DNA from: Roseobacter insulae
GTDB lineage: Bacteria; Pseudomonadota; Alphaproteobacteria; Rhodobacterales; Rhodobacteraceae
Direction of reading: 5' to 3'
Assembly: GCF_019375555.1 (NCBI RefSeq)
Contig: NZ_JAHXDN010000005.1
Location: 62,001 to 126,000, forward strand
Length of the DNA: 64,000 nt
A program made the position numbers and the translations under genes. The stretch's first letter is position 1. Each line of letters opens with the position of its first letter. Below the pieces are notes generated by a model that worked only from the letters and a program-made list of their open reading frames with translations, was not told the origin of the DNA and made no database searches. Positions 1 through 6,810 of this stretch are shown in pieces.

Positions 1-1
1 T

Positions 2-1015
2 ATTTTTCCGGACTTTGCAAATGACGTCTTTGTGCGTCGATTGCGATTTTCTGGCTTTCGAGAAGATCTACTCGCTGGAAAAAATCAAATCGAACAAGTT
101 TACGGGCCACAGCTTTCCGCGACAGAGCGAGTTCGTAAACTCAATATCAGAGAGCCAGCGCGTATTCTAAAATTACAAACCGAATGGAGGACTGAGACGA
201 AGGACGCACTGAAGGAGCTTGCTGGAAAAGACTTGTTGTCTGCGAAGCTTGGCGAAATATGGATAAGGCAGAAGGGTGATGTTTTCGACTTGGATGTTCC
301 TAGAGGTAAACTTCCTTGGGAAGCTAAGTCGTACTGGAAAAAGGAACGGCGTGAAGCGGCAGCTCTACAGATTGCCTCTCAGGCACATCAGCGACCTTAC
401 TGGTGCGGAGCCGAAGAGATTATAGGTCTTTCCGGCGGAAATATTTTGGTCTTTCTAAGTCTGAACCAGTTCATCTGGGATACATGGATTCAGTATGCTG
501 GCGACGATTCTGAGGTTCGCTCCAAACTTCCTAAGATAACGGAGATTGTTCAGTCAATTGGAATACTGAAAGCAAGCAATTTCTGGATCGAGAAGATGGC
601 TCAAGAGACCGGTCGCAGCGCAGAGCGTCTACAGTTCGTCAACTTGGTCGCTGAAAAGCTGGCTGCAAAACTGTTCGCGGACGATAGGCTGAGCAACCCA
701 GGCCACACTGGGTTTTCCCTCATTGAGCAAGACATGAAACAGTTCCCGGAGATTCGTCGTTTTTTAGAGGAACTTGCGGACTATGGAAATATGCTCATGT
801 TGGATCACACAACAAAGAATCGAGATCGAAAGCATAGGAAAAAGTTCTATTTCCATCCGGTGTTTTGCCCACACTTCAGAATTCCATACATCAGAACTAA
901 AGAGCCGTATTATGCGAAGGCAAGTGAAGTTGCATCGTGGATCTACGAATCTGGATTCAAACTGTCCCTTTCGGATAATGAACCGAGCAGACAACGGTCG
1001 TTGTTTGAAGAATGA
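2..1015 (+). CDS. C-terminal part of an unrecognised protein, possibly ATPase-like (5' partial)
   Basis: The reading frame is open from base 2, so the gene begins outside the window; GTG at 32 is only the first possible start inside it. About 337 residues are visible. No Walker motif is in the visible part. The segment LSGGNILVFLSLNQF near residue 135 recalls the helical lid that follows the AAA core of ORC/CDC6-like and STAND ATPases, but this is a weak resemblance. The stop overlaps the start of the next gene (ATGA, 1012-1015), so the two are translationally coupled and probably act together. Base composition is AT-richer than the chromosome to the right, which suggests horizontal acquisition. 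Function not established. Confidence 0.55.
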   Translation: MFPDFANDVFVRRLRFSGFREDLLAGKNQIEQVYGPQLSATERVRKLNIREPARILKLQTEWRTETKDALKELAGKDLLSAKLGEIWIRQKGDVFDLDVPRGKLPWEAKSYWKKERREAAALQIASQAHQRPYWCGAEEIIGLSGGNILVFLSLNQFIWDTWIQYAGDDSEVRSKLPKITEIVQSIGILKASNFWIEKMAQETGRSAERLQFVNLVAEKLAAKLFADDRLSNPGHTGFSLIEQDMKQFPEIRRFLEELADYGNMLMLDHTTKNRDRKHRKKFYFHPVFCPHFRIPYIRTKEPYYAKASEVASWIYESGFKLSLSDNEPSRQRSLFEE

Positions 1016-2043
1016 GAAATTTTAACTTTCGCGCATGGGGCGATGCCAATTGGCTGTTGCCTCAGTTTCAATGCAACAATGACTGGGCGGTCCTTGCCTG
1101 TGTAGGGACTGAGCAACGAAGTGTAGAATCTGCACTCGAGCTATCAAGATACGCTAAACGGCTTTTTCTCGCACAGATTGACGATCCGTATCCCCAAGAC
1201 CCGGTCGCGACTCACTTGGAGGTCGCGAAAGCATGGAAGAAAATTGAGGAACACATACCGGGTCAGTACATTAAATTCGTTGGTGAGCTAAAGTCATCCT
1301 TGGACGAGGTTGCTGATTATGCCGAAGCAGCGGTTGGTGCTTCCAGAAACATTGTTTTGGATATTACATCATTTCCGAAACGGTGGTTCTTTCCAATGGT
1401 GCAGTTACTTTTAAACGACCAGCGTGTCGAGAACCTGGTCGTTGTTTACACTCAAGGCACCAAGTACGCTAAAGTGATTTCAAGAAATCCAGAGGCCCTC
1501 AGACCCATTCAAGGCTTTCCCTCAGTGAGCGGACGTAGCGAACACGATTTTGCTTTCGTTGGTGTGGGGTTTCATCTGCTGAACTTCTCAAGAATGTTTG
1601 GCGAAGACAGACCGCGCGCCCTCAAGATGTTGTTTCCTTTCCCGCCCGGCCCGCCTGGCTTGAAAAGAAACTGGAAGTTTGTTGAAAGCATGGAAAGGAT
1701 TGTTGGGCGCGAGAATGATGGATTGCGCAAGATCGACCCAATTGACTTCATTCAGCTCTCTGCGTTGGACGTCTCACAAGCCTTTGATGCTATGCGAAAA
1801 GTTACAAAAGATGGTGAACGCACCTCCTATATGCTTCCCTTTGGTCCGAAGCCAGTTTCGTTGGCGATGTGCTTATTCTCGGTAGCGGCAGACCAGGCAG
1901 AAAAATCTGAAGTACCTATCTACTACGCGCAACCGAGCCAGTACGCCTTGCACTACACAAAAGAGCCTTTGTTGAAGAACGGCCGCCTGTCGTGCTTGAG
2001 CTATGCTTTGAAGCATGCAGGCAGGCTACTTTATTCTGTTTGA
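1012..2043 (+). CDS. Conserved hypothetical protein, partner of the upstream gene
   Basis: 343 residues, ATG overlapping the previous stop. I do not recognise the family. The N-terminal half reads as an alpha/beta Rossmann-like domain: a first strand WAVLACVGTE (about residue 26) and further strands IVLDITSFPKRWFF (about 115) and NLVVVYT (about 142). The C-terminal part has a proline-rich FPFPPGPPG turn (about 208) and a YMLPFGPKPVSLAMC segment (about 275), which look like conserved motifs. No membrane segment or signal peptide. It is followed by a strong hairpin terminator, so the pair closes a transcription unit. A two-gene defence-like cassette is one possibility, inferred only from the island setting and the partner. 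Confidence 0.6.
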   Translation: MRNFNFRAWGDANWLLPQFQCNNDWAVLACVGTEQRSVESALELSRYAKRLFLAQIDDPYPQDPVATHLEVAKAWKKIEEHIPGQYIKFVGELKSSLDEVADYAEAAVGASRNIVLDITSFPKRWFFPMVQLLLNDQRVENLVVVYTQGTKYAKVISRNPEALRPIQGFPSVSGRSEHDFAFVGVGFHLLNFSRMFGEDRPRALKMLFPFPPGPPGLKRNWKFVESMERIVGRENDGLRKIDPIDFIQLSALDVSQAFDAMRKVTKDGERTSYMLPFGPKPVSLAMCLFSVAADQAEKSEVPIYYAQPSQYALHYTKEPLLKNGRLSCLSYALKHAGRLLYSV

Positions 2044-2050
2044 ACGCCAA

Positions 2051-2082
2051 GGGAGAGCCAGAACTGGCTCTCCCTAGCTTTT
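2051..2082 (+). terminator. Rho-independent terminator after the two-gene island operon
   Basis: An 11-bp perfect inverted repeat (GGGAGAGCCAG and its complement, 2051-2074) is followed by a T-rich tail (2077-2082), eight bases after the stop codon at 2043. Confidence 0.8.
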
Positions 2083-2497
2083 CGTTTCCTACTCAAGACA
2101 TCAGGTAAACGTGATGCCTACAACTGCGCCCTGCTCTGAGCACGCTCGCTTTGGCCTTCGCGATTTCGGAAGTAATGTCGGATAGCTGTAAGGTCAGATG
2201 TTGTCAAGCCCGCGTAGCAGACATTTCTTACTGATGCTTGGTTACCAGGAGGTGAAAGAGCCGACCAAAAAAACCTTCTGATCAAAAGAGACCTTGACCT
2301 CACCGAATGCTTAGAGCCCTGACCGCTGACTATGAAGACTGCAACCGGATCAGCAGCGGAAGTCGCAACCAACTCACTTGTGGCTCAACTGACAGATCGT
2401 ACAAGAGTAAACTGGATTTGCTTGGGGGATGCGTTGGGGGATTAAACTGCGCACAAACAGCATAACACCCTGTAATATATCAAGTATTACTGTTCTA
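2083..2497. other. Gene-poor stretch between the left island and the prophage
   Basis: About 415 bases. The only longer open frames (for example 2118-2372 on the minus strand) lack a ribosome-binding site and a recognisable product. The notable content is the pair of TTGGGGGAT repeats near its right end. It could be the decayed end of an older element inserted next to tRNA-Phe. Confidence 0.5.
2422..2442 (+). repeat. Two direct TTGGGGGAT copies 12 bp apart, just outside attL
   Basis: TTGGGGGAT at 2422-2430 and 2434-2442, start-to-start spacing 12. Inside the prophage, near both ends, GTTGCGGGAT pairs have the same 12-bp spacing and orientation and lie a comparable distance from the attachment core. 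The outer pair is therefore probably a related integrase arm-type site left by a different element at the same tRNA (inference). Confidence 0.5.
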
Positions 2498-2515
2498 ATG
2501 GTGCCCGGGGGCGGA
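2498..2515. other. attL core
   Basis: 18 bases identical to 41881-41898, where they form the acceptor stem, T-stem 3' strand and CCA of tRNA-Phe. Similarity then decays within about ten bases. This copy is the partial tRNA end moved away by integration. Confidence 0.9.
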
Positions 2516-2529
2516 TACAAACCGCAACA

Positions 2530-2571
2530 TTTTGTAACACAAACCTTCTTTAAAATCAGTGTGTTACAAAA
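2530..2571. repeat. 12-bp perfect inverted repeat next to attL
   Basis: TTTTGTAACACA (2530-2541) and TGTGTTACAAAA (2560-2571), 18-base AT-rich spacer. It lies between the attachment core and the tandem GTTGCGGGAT copies. It could be a terminator for the leftward late operon, as a T-rich stretch follows on either strand, or an excisionase/host-factor site. An inverted ATGTTGCG (complement at 2523-2530) abuts it. Confidence 0.5.
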
Positions 2572-2581
2572 ATCCCGTTTT

Positions 2582-3157
2582 TTAATGTTGCGGGATTTGT
2601 TGCGGGATTAATTCCAACCTGATCTTGGATTTTAGGTCCGCTATTCCCCCTGAATTGTCAATCAGCACATCGGCACATTCCGGGCCTAACGCTTCCGACG
2701 CATGGCTGATAGAGGTCCCGGGCGCGTCGCGGCGTTCAATGTATACGATCAGACCGCCAAGACGGCGGATCGCTTCGATCTCATTCGGAAAACGGACGTC
2801 CTCAACAACAGCAGAGGACCCGGCGGTGAGGATCGAGCGGGCGCGCGCTTCCCAGATCGAAACCCAAAGCCCGGGCGTGATCAGGTCGCGGCCCCATTCG
2901 GTGCCAAGGGTAATCATCGCTTGCCGGGGTGACTTCCCGCCAAGGATAGCGTCGGGGGTCTCTTTTAGATCGCCTTCGATCCGCCGGGTGATCTCGGCCG
3001 AACAAAGCCCGGCCGAGGCGTAGAGCGCCGTCAACATGGATTTGAGACCGGCGGCAAAGCGGGTCCGGGTGAAACCCTCGGCGGCGATGATCTCGGCCGC
3101 GGTTGACTTCCCTGCCCCCGCACGACCGACAAGACCGATCAAGCGCGGGGCCATCAC
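2582..3157 (-). CDS. Deoxynucleoside monophosphate kinase
   Basis: 191 residues. It opens with a textbook P-loop (GRAGAGKST, residues 11-19), followed by the LID/NMP-binding pattern of T4 gp1-type dNMP kinases, including TLGTEWGRDLI near residue 83 and VVEDVRFPNEI near 117. Such enzymes phosphorylate dNMPs, often released from host DNA, for phage DNA synthesis. ATG overlaps the stop of the phosphoesterase gene (ATGA). It is the last gene of the leftward late operon, and its C-terminal codons run into the tandem GTTGCGGGATT repeat, so the last eight residues may be functionally neutral. Together with the MazG-like and HD hydrolases it forms a nucleotide-pool set. Confidence 0.85.
   Translation of the reverse strand: MMAPRLIGLVGRAGAGKSTAAEIIAAEGFTRTRFAAGLKSMLTALYASAGLCSAEITRRIEGDLKETPDAILGGKSPRQAMITLGTEWGRDLITPGLWVSIWEARARSILTAGSSAVVEDVRFPNEIEAIRRLGGLIVYIERRDAPGTSISHASEALGPECADVLIDNSGGIADLKSKIRLELIPQQIPQH
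2587..2609 (+). repeat. Tandem pair of GTTGCGGGATT, left prophage end
   Basis: Copies at 2587-2597 and 2599-2609, 12 bp start to start, about 70 bases inside attL. They overlap the last codons of the dNMP kinase gene, whose C-terminus IPQQIPQH is the minus-strand translation of the repeat. The matching pair at the other end (41772-41793) suggests an integrase arm site or terminal operator. Confidence 0.8.
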
Positions 3158-4317
3158 TGCAAAACCTCCCCATTAACGACACCGACGATCTTCCGACCGA
3201 TCTCACCGCGGGTTTCGTTGAACTCGATCGCGATCATGGACCGGCCCGAGCCGGAATGCCCCGCGCCAACATGCCAAGCGTCACCCGGGATAATGGTTTG
3301 CAGGCACTCGATCGGGACGCCCATTTCCTCGCCAATCATCGCATTGTGCAAATGACCGTGATAGAAGCGGTGGACCTTTGCGGCCGCGTAATCTTGCGGG
3401 CGGCGCTGGATCATCACTCCGGGCATTTTGGCGGGCTTACAGGTGTGTCCGTGCGTCGCGCCGATCTGGACGATCCCACGGCGATAGAACCACCAAAGCC
3501 CGGGGTCTAGATCAAACTCGACGCGATCCTCGGCGTCAAAGAGAAGCGCCAACGCCTCGGCGAGGGCGACGGCCGTTTCTTCGTCATGGTTGCCGGGCAG
3601 TAGCCGGACGGTGACCTTCGGGAAACGCGCCAAGAGCAGGCGGATTGCCCATGCAAGGACCCGGATCACGGTTCGCCGGACCTTGGCGAACCGACCGTCC
3701 ACGTCGAGACGGTTCCCGCTGCGCTTCGTCGTCCCCGACTCGTCGTCCGAGTGCAGGAGATCGCCGAGGCCGAGCAAAATCGCTTCGTCGGCGTCAGGCG
3801 TTTGAGCAACCAAACGCGAAAAGGTGTCCATAACCAGACGCTCGGCGATTTTGAGGTCGAAAGACTCGCCGGTTTCCTCGGCCCAAGACAGCATCCCAAA
3901 GTGCAGGTCAGGCCACGGGAACAAGTGAAAGGACCCCTTGCCGTCGGCCGAGGTCTCAGGCGCAGGGACGGGCGGGATCGAGCCGACCAGGTCCTCGGCC
4001 ACATCGCGGATCACTTGGGCGAAATCCTCGGGGGTAAATCCTTCCTCGCGAGTCTTTGTCCAAATGGCCCGCCGTTCCATTTCACCCGTGACCGGGTTCA
4101 ACGTGTGCAGGGTAGAGACGCCTTTGACAACCTGACCGGCCGGGATTGCGGCGGGTGTTGAGCCGTCAAATCCGCGTTGTGCGATCCGGGCAAGGCGTCG
4201 GTAAAGTGCCGAGGTCGAGATCCCGAGCGCGCGCGCCGCGCCGGGGGTGTCGCCCGGGTGCGCTGCGACGACGTTTGCCGTGGTCTTCAATTCATCATCG
4301 GTCAACGGTGCGGCCAT
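3154..4317 (-). CDS. Metallophosphoesterase with N-terminal HTH
   Basis: 387 residues. Residues about 10-45 form a helix-turn-helix like resolvase/Fis-type domains (ARALGISTSALYRRL). The rest is a calcineurin-like phosphoesterase with its metal ligands in order: DLH (137-139), GDLLHSDD (185-192), GNHDE (242-246), THGH (about 290) and GHLH (about 317). Substrate unknown; phage members may act on DNA ends, nucleotides or phosphoproteins. It starts three bases after the stop of the small membrane-protein gene and overlaps the kinase gene. A DNA-binding N-terminus on a phosphoesterase suggests action at DNA (inference). Confidence 0.85.
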   Translation of the reverse strand: MAAPLTDDELKTTANVVAAHPGDTPGAARALGISTSALYRRLARIAQRGFDGSTPAAIPAGQVVKGVSTLHTLNPVTGEMERRAIWTKTREEGFTPEDFAQVIRDVAEDLVGSIPPVPAPETSADGKGSFHLFPWPDLHFGMLSWAEETGESFDLKIAERLVMDTFSRLVAQTPDADEAILLGLGDLLHSDDESGTTKRSGNRLDVDGRFAKVRRTVIRVLAWAIRLLLARFPKVTVRLLPGNHDEETAVALAEALALLFDAEDRVEFDLDPGLWWFYRRGIVQIGATHGHTCKPAKMPGVMIQRRPQDYAAAKVHRFYHGHLHNAMIGEEMGVPIECLQTIIPGDAWHVGAGHSGSGRSMIAIEFNETRGEIGRKIVGVVNGEVLQ

Positions 4318-4320
4318 AAG

Positions 4321-4620
4321 TCAGGACCCTTTCGTGAGGTAGTAAACAGCGACGCCCGAGATAATCGGGGTCGCCAGAGTTGCGGCGAACCAGAAAACCC
4401 GCTCAGCGACGCGGATTGACGTCTTGTTGCTTTGCGTGGTGGCCTCAAGCGCCGTGAGCCGGGCCGTCAGATTGACAACGGCCGAGGTGTTCGAGGACTG
4501 GTCGCGAAAGAGCGTCGCGGTCCGTTCCTCGACCCGAGCCAGCCGCACAACCGCCTCGGAGATCGCGTCCAGCTTACGCTCGACGCGGCCGCGCCATTCG
4601 CTATCGTCAACGGGTTTCAT
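4321..4620 (-). CDS. Small coiled-coil membrane protein, candidate holin or lysis accessory
   Basis: 99 residues. The N-terminal 60 are charged and heptad-like (RKLDAISEAVVRLARVEER), and one hydrophobic segment lies near residues 74-94, with a short basic tail. The layout resembles XhlA-type haemolysin/holin accessory proteins. Its start overlaps the end of the endolysin gene by 14 bases, which places it in the lysis cassette. No second membrane protein is adjacent, so whether it alone forms the membrane lesion is uncertain. Confidence 0.65.
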   Translation of the reverse strand: MKPVDDSEWRGRVERKLDAISEAVVRLARVEERTATLFRDQSSNTSAVVNLTARLTALEATTQSNKTSIRVAERVFWFAATLATPIISGVAVYYLTKGS

Positions 4621-5281
4621 TCGTGCGACCCCCGGACAAAGCGGCGACGATCCGTTCCCACGCGGTCGAGGGGCGGCGGTGAGGGGCCACGGGGGCGACC
4701 GTCACGGTGCCGTGCGGGATGACGTCCTCGATCGCCGATTCCTTCATCGTCGCGGCCTCACCGCCAGCGACCAGCGCAAAGTCCATCGTCCGGCGTGTCC
4801 AGCCCCGACCGAAGGTGACAAAGATCGCAAGCGACGTGTAGTGCAACAGTTGCCACGTCAGAAACTCACGCATGATCGCGAGAGGGTCAGCGTTCCACTT
4901 GTCCGAAACGGCGGCAAGCGTGCGAGGACCGATTGCACCGTCACGCTTTACGCCCGCGGCGCGTTGCAGAAATTTCGCGGCGCGGCCGGGGCCTTGGTTC
5001 ACGGTCGAGTTAAAGACCAGCATCGCGAGAGGCCCGGGCAAGAGATCACCCGAGATCGCGTCCCAGAAATGGACGCGGTACAGACGGCGGGCCTCGGACT
5101 TGGTCAGGTCGTGCAGGTCCCGGGCGTCAACGCGGCCGTCCATATTGACGTCGATCGCCTTCGCGACCAGCGTTTTCAAGGTCCAACCCCAACGGGTCAG
5201 GCCGCCGGGATCGTCCTTGTGGTCAGACCAGCCACCCTCCCAAATTGCGACGGTGTCCATTGCGGACTCGAAGTAATCCAT
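4607..5281 (-). CDS. Endolysin, glycoside hydrolase 108 family N-acetylmuramidase
   Basis: 224 residues. The GH108 signature EGGWSDHKDDPGGLTRWG (from E15) contains the catalytic glutamate. A peptidoglycan-binding-type segment follows (FNSTVNQGPGRAAKFLQRAAGVKRDGAIGPRTL, about 90-122). It cleaves the glycan backbone of murein at the end of infection. No signal peptide is present, so release needs a holin. Unusually, residues 44-55 (DVNMDGRVDARD) form a complete EF-hand/dockerin-like calcium loop inside the catalytic domain. The C-terminal 60 residues include a hydrophobic stretch and a basic tail. Confidence 0.9.
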   Translation of the reverse strand: MDYFESAMDTVAIWEGGWSDHKDDPGGLTRWGWTLKTLVAKAIDVNMDGRVDARDLHDLTKSEARRLYRVHFWDAISGDLLPGPLAMLVFNSTVNQGPGRAAKFLQRAAGVKRDGAIGPRTLAAVSDKWNADPLAIMREFLTWQLLHYTSLAIFVTFGRGWTRRTMDFALVAGGEAATMKESAIEDVIPHGTVTVAPVAPHRRPSTAWERIVAALSGGRTNETR

Positions 5282-5308
5282 ATGCGTTTTCCTTTTGAGT
5301 TGAGGCGA

Positions 5309-5770
5309 TCAGGCCAAGCCGAAGCGGGCGAGGATCGAAGGTGTTTCCGTGGGGCTTTCCAGCCATTGCGCAGCGAAAAGGCACTCGATCCGGGCGAAGC
5401 GTTCGGCCTCAGTCTGGATTTCGGTTTCGTTGTCGGACGGGTCGAGCGATCCCGTCAGATTTGCGAGGACGGAGTCGGCGAGGATCACGGCGCGAATATG
5501 ATCGGCGAGATCAGCCAGATCGAGGCGGTCGGTTTCCGGTGCCTTGACCCAAAGAACCGCCCGGATCGTCCCGGAAATCAAGCGGGCCGTTGTGTTGAGG
5601 CCCGCCGGTTCTGCGTTTTCATGCTCGACCCGGATCGCGAAAGCCGGGACGGTCTCATTCGGGACCGGGCGCGGGTCGTAAGAGCGACCCACGACGAGCG
5701 GGAATGCCGCGACGATCGCGGCGCGGGCGGCGTCCTCAAGTGCCGCTTGTGTTGTCGGTTGCCATCCCAT
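5309..5770 (-). CDS. Putative tail-terminator-like protein (gpU-like)
   Basis: 153 residues, alpha/beta composition, no membrane segment. The pattern (N-terminal helix, PAFAIRVEHENAE strand, DLADHIRAVI helix, C-terminal IECLFAAQWLE strand) fits the small tail-terminator/minor tail U fold; this is a shape match, not a firm family assignment. It starts on the stop of the DUF2793 gene (TGATG-like overlap), so it belongs to the tail operon, although a terminator gene normally lies upstream of the tube gene. Confidence 0.5.
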   Translation of the reverse strand: MGWQPTTQAALEDAARAAIVAAFPLVVGRSYDPRPVPNETVPAFAIRVEHENAEPAGLNTTARLISGTIRAVLWVKAPETDRLDLADLADHIRAVILADSVLANLTGSLDPSDNETEIQTEAERFARIECLFAAQWLESPTETPSILARFGLA

Positions 5771-6477
5771 CAGATCGGAACCCCCGGAATGATCGCCGAG
5801 ACGGCAAGACCGACACGTCCGCCGGTAAAGTCGGCCCCGTCCGACGTCACAATGACGTCGGCGAGCGAGTAGGTCGCGAAAGGACCCACAACGCCGATAT
5901 TCGAGGAATTGACCGCAACGCCGAGCGAACCGCCGAACTTGTTGACCTCACCAGTAATCCCGACCGAATAGGACGGCGCGCCGGTTACAGTCTGGATCGT
6001 CCAAGACGACACGCCGAGGATGATCGCGCGCGTCGGCAAGAGATCAGGGGCGGACGTCGATGCCCCCAACAGGTCCAGCGTCGCCTCGGCGACCACCAGA
6101 CCAAGCGACGCGCCCAATGGACCGGCGACCGATCCGCGCCGCCAGCCCGCGGCGGTGAAGATGATAGACGCGCCCTCATCCAAGATTTGCCACGTCCAGC
6201 CGATTGCGGGGGTGATTTTGTGCCATGCGCCCGCCCAACGGATTGCAATATCACCCGGGGCGGGGTCGCTATCATCAGCCGAGGTCCAGCCCGTCGCGCC
6301 CGTTGGCAAGATGTAGGCGTCACCCTCGACCGGCGATCCGGGCGGGGTCGCGGTTGTCGCGGACAGGGCGAGGCGGCCGCGGGCGAGGTCTGCGATCGAT
6401 GTCGCGTTGTTCGCCGTCACATGCGGTTGCGCCTGCCCTTCCGCAATCAGCGGCGCGCGCAGATACGGGGTCGCCAT
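5770..6477 (-). CDS. DUF2793-type tail fibre/appendage protein
   Basis: 235 residues. The N-terminal 110 match DUF2793: APLIAEGQAQPHVTANNA, SPVEGDAYILPTGATGWTSA and an IAIRWAGAWHKITPAIGWTWQILDE core, which is frequent in tail appendage genes of rhodobacterial phages and GTA-like clusters. The C-terminal 120 residues are Gly/Ser/Thr/Val-rich beta structure typical of a receptor-binding tip. It overlaps the neighbours on both sides by one base, downstream of the megatron and a small tail gene. Confidence 0.75.
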   Translation of the reverse strand: MATPYLRAPLIAEGQAQPHVTANNATSIADLARGRLALSATTATPPGSPVEGDAYILPTGATGWTSADDSDPAPGDIAIRWAGAWHKITPAIGWTWQILDEGASIIFTAAGWRRGSVAGPLGASLGLVVAEATLDLLGASTSAPDLLPTRAIILGVSSWTIQTVTGAPSYSVGITGEVNKFGGSLGVAVNSSNIGVVGPFATYSLADVIVTSDGADFTGGRVGLAVSAIIPGVPI

Positions 6478-6809
6478 TACTTGACCCCTGATGCACGGGG
6501 CGAGAGCGTCGAGATCGGCCCGGCCCCCGGATCGGCCCCCATCAGCGTAAAGGAGGACACGACGTCAATGCTCACGTTATTGCCATGAACAAAGACCCGC
6601 GGGCGGTAGGTCGAAAACAAGATGTTGACCCGCTCACCGGGCGCGAGCCTGTAAACGTCCCACGTCGGCGCGGCCGGTGTCTGCGGTGGCTCATCAGCAA
6701 AAACCAGAGTGACCGCAGCGATCGAGTCGAGGTTTTTCAGATTGCGGTAATTCTCATCGGGCGGGAAGATGATTTCGAGCCAGTCGGAGTCGAGGGTTTC
6801 AAGTGCCAT
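6477..6809 (-). CDS. Small tail-associated hypothetical protein
   Basis: 110 residues, mostly predicted beta, no cysteines or membrane segments. I do not recognise the family. It lies between the host-specificity protein and the DUF2793 fibre with minimal spacing, so a tail-tip or fibre-connector role is likely from position alone. Confidence 0.6.
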   Translation of the reverse strand: MALETLDSDWLEIIFPPDENYRNLKNLDSIAAVTLVFADEPPQTPAAPTWDVYRLAPGERVNILFSTYRPRVFVHGNNVSIDVVSSFTLMGADPGAGPISTLSPRASGVK

Positions 6810-6810
6810 G

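Noticed and set aside
2118-2372. 84-residue minus-strand frame left of the prophage
   Set aside because: No ribosome-binding site, low-complexity serine/arginine composition, no family; treated as non-coding.
4424-5872. 482-residue open frame on the plus strand
   Set aside because: Antisense to the endolysin, membrane protein and tail gene; no ribosome-binding site, arginine-rich, a GC-rich shadow frame.
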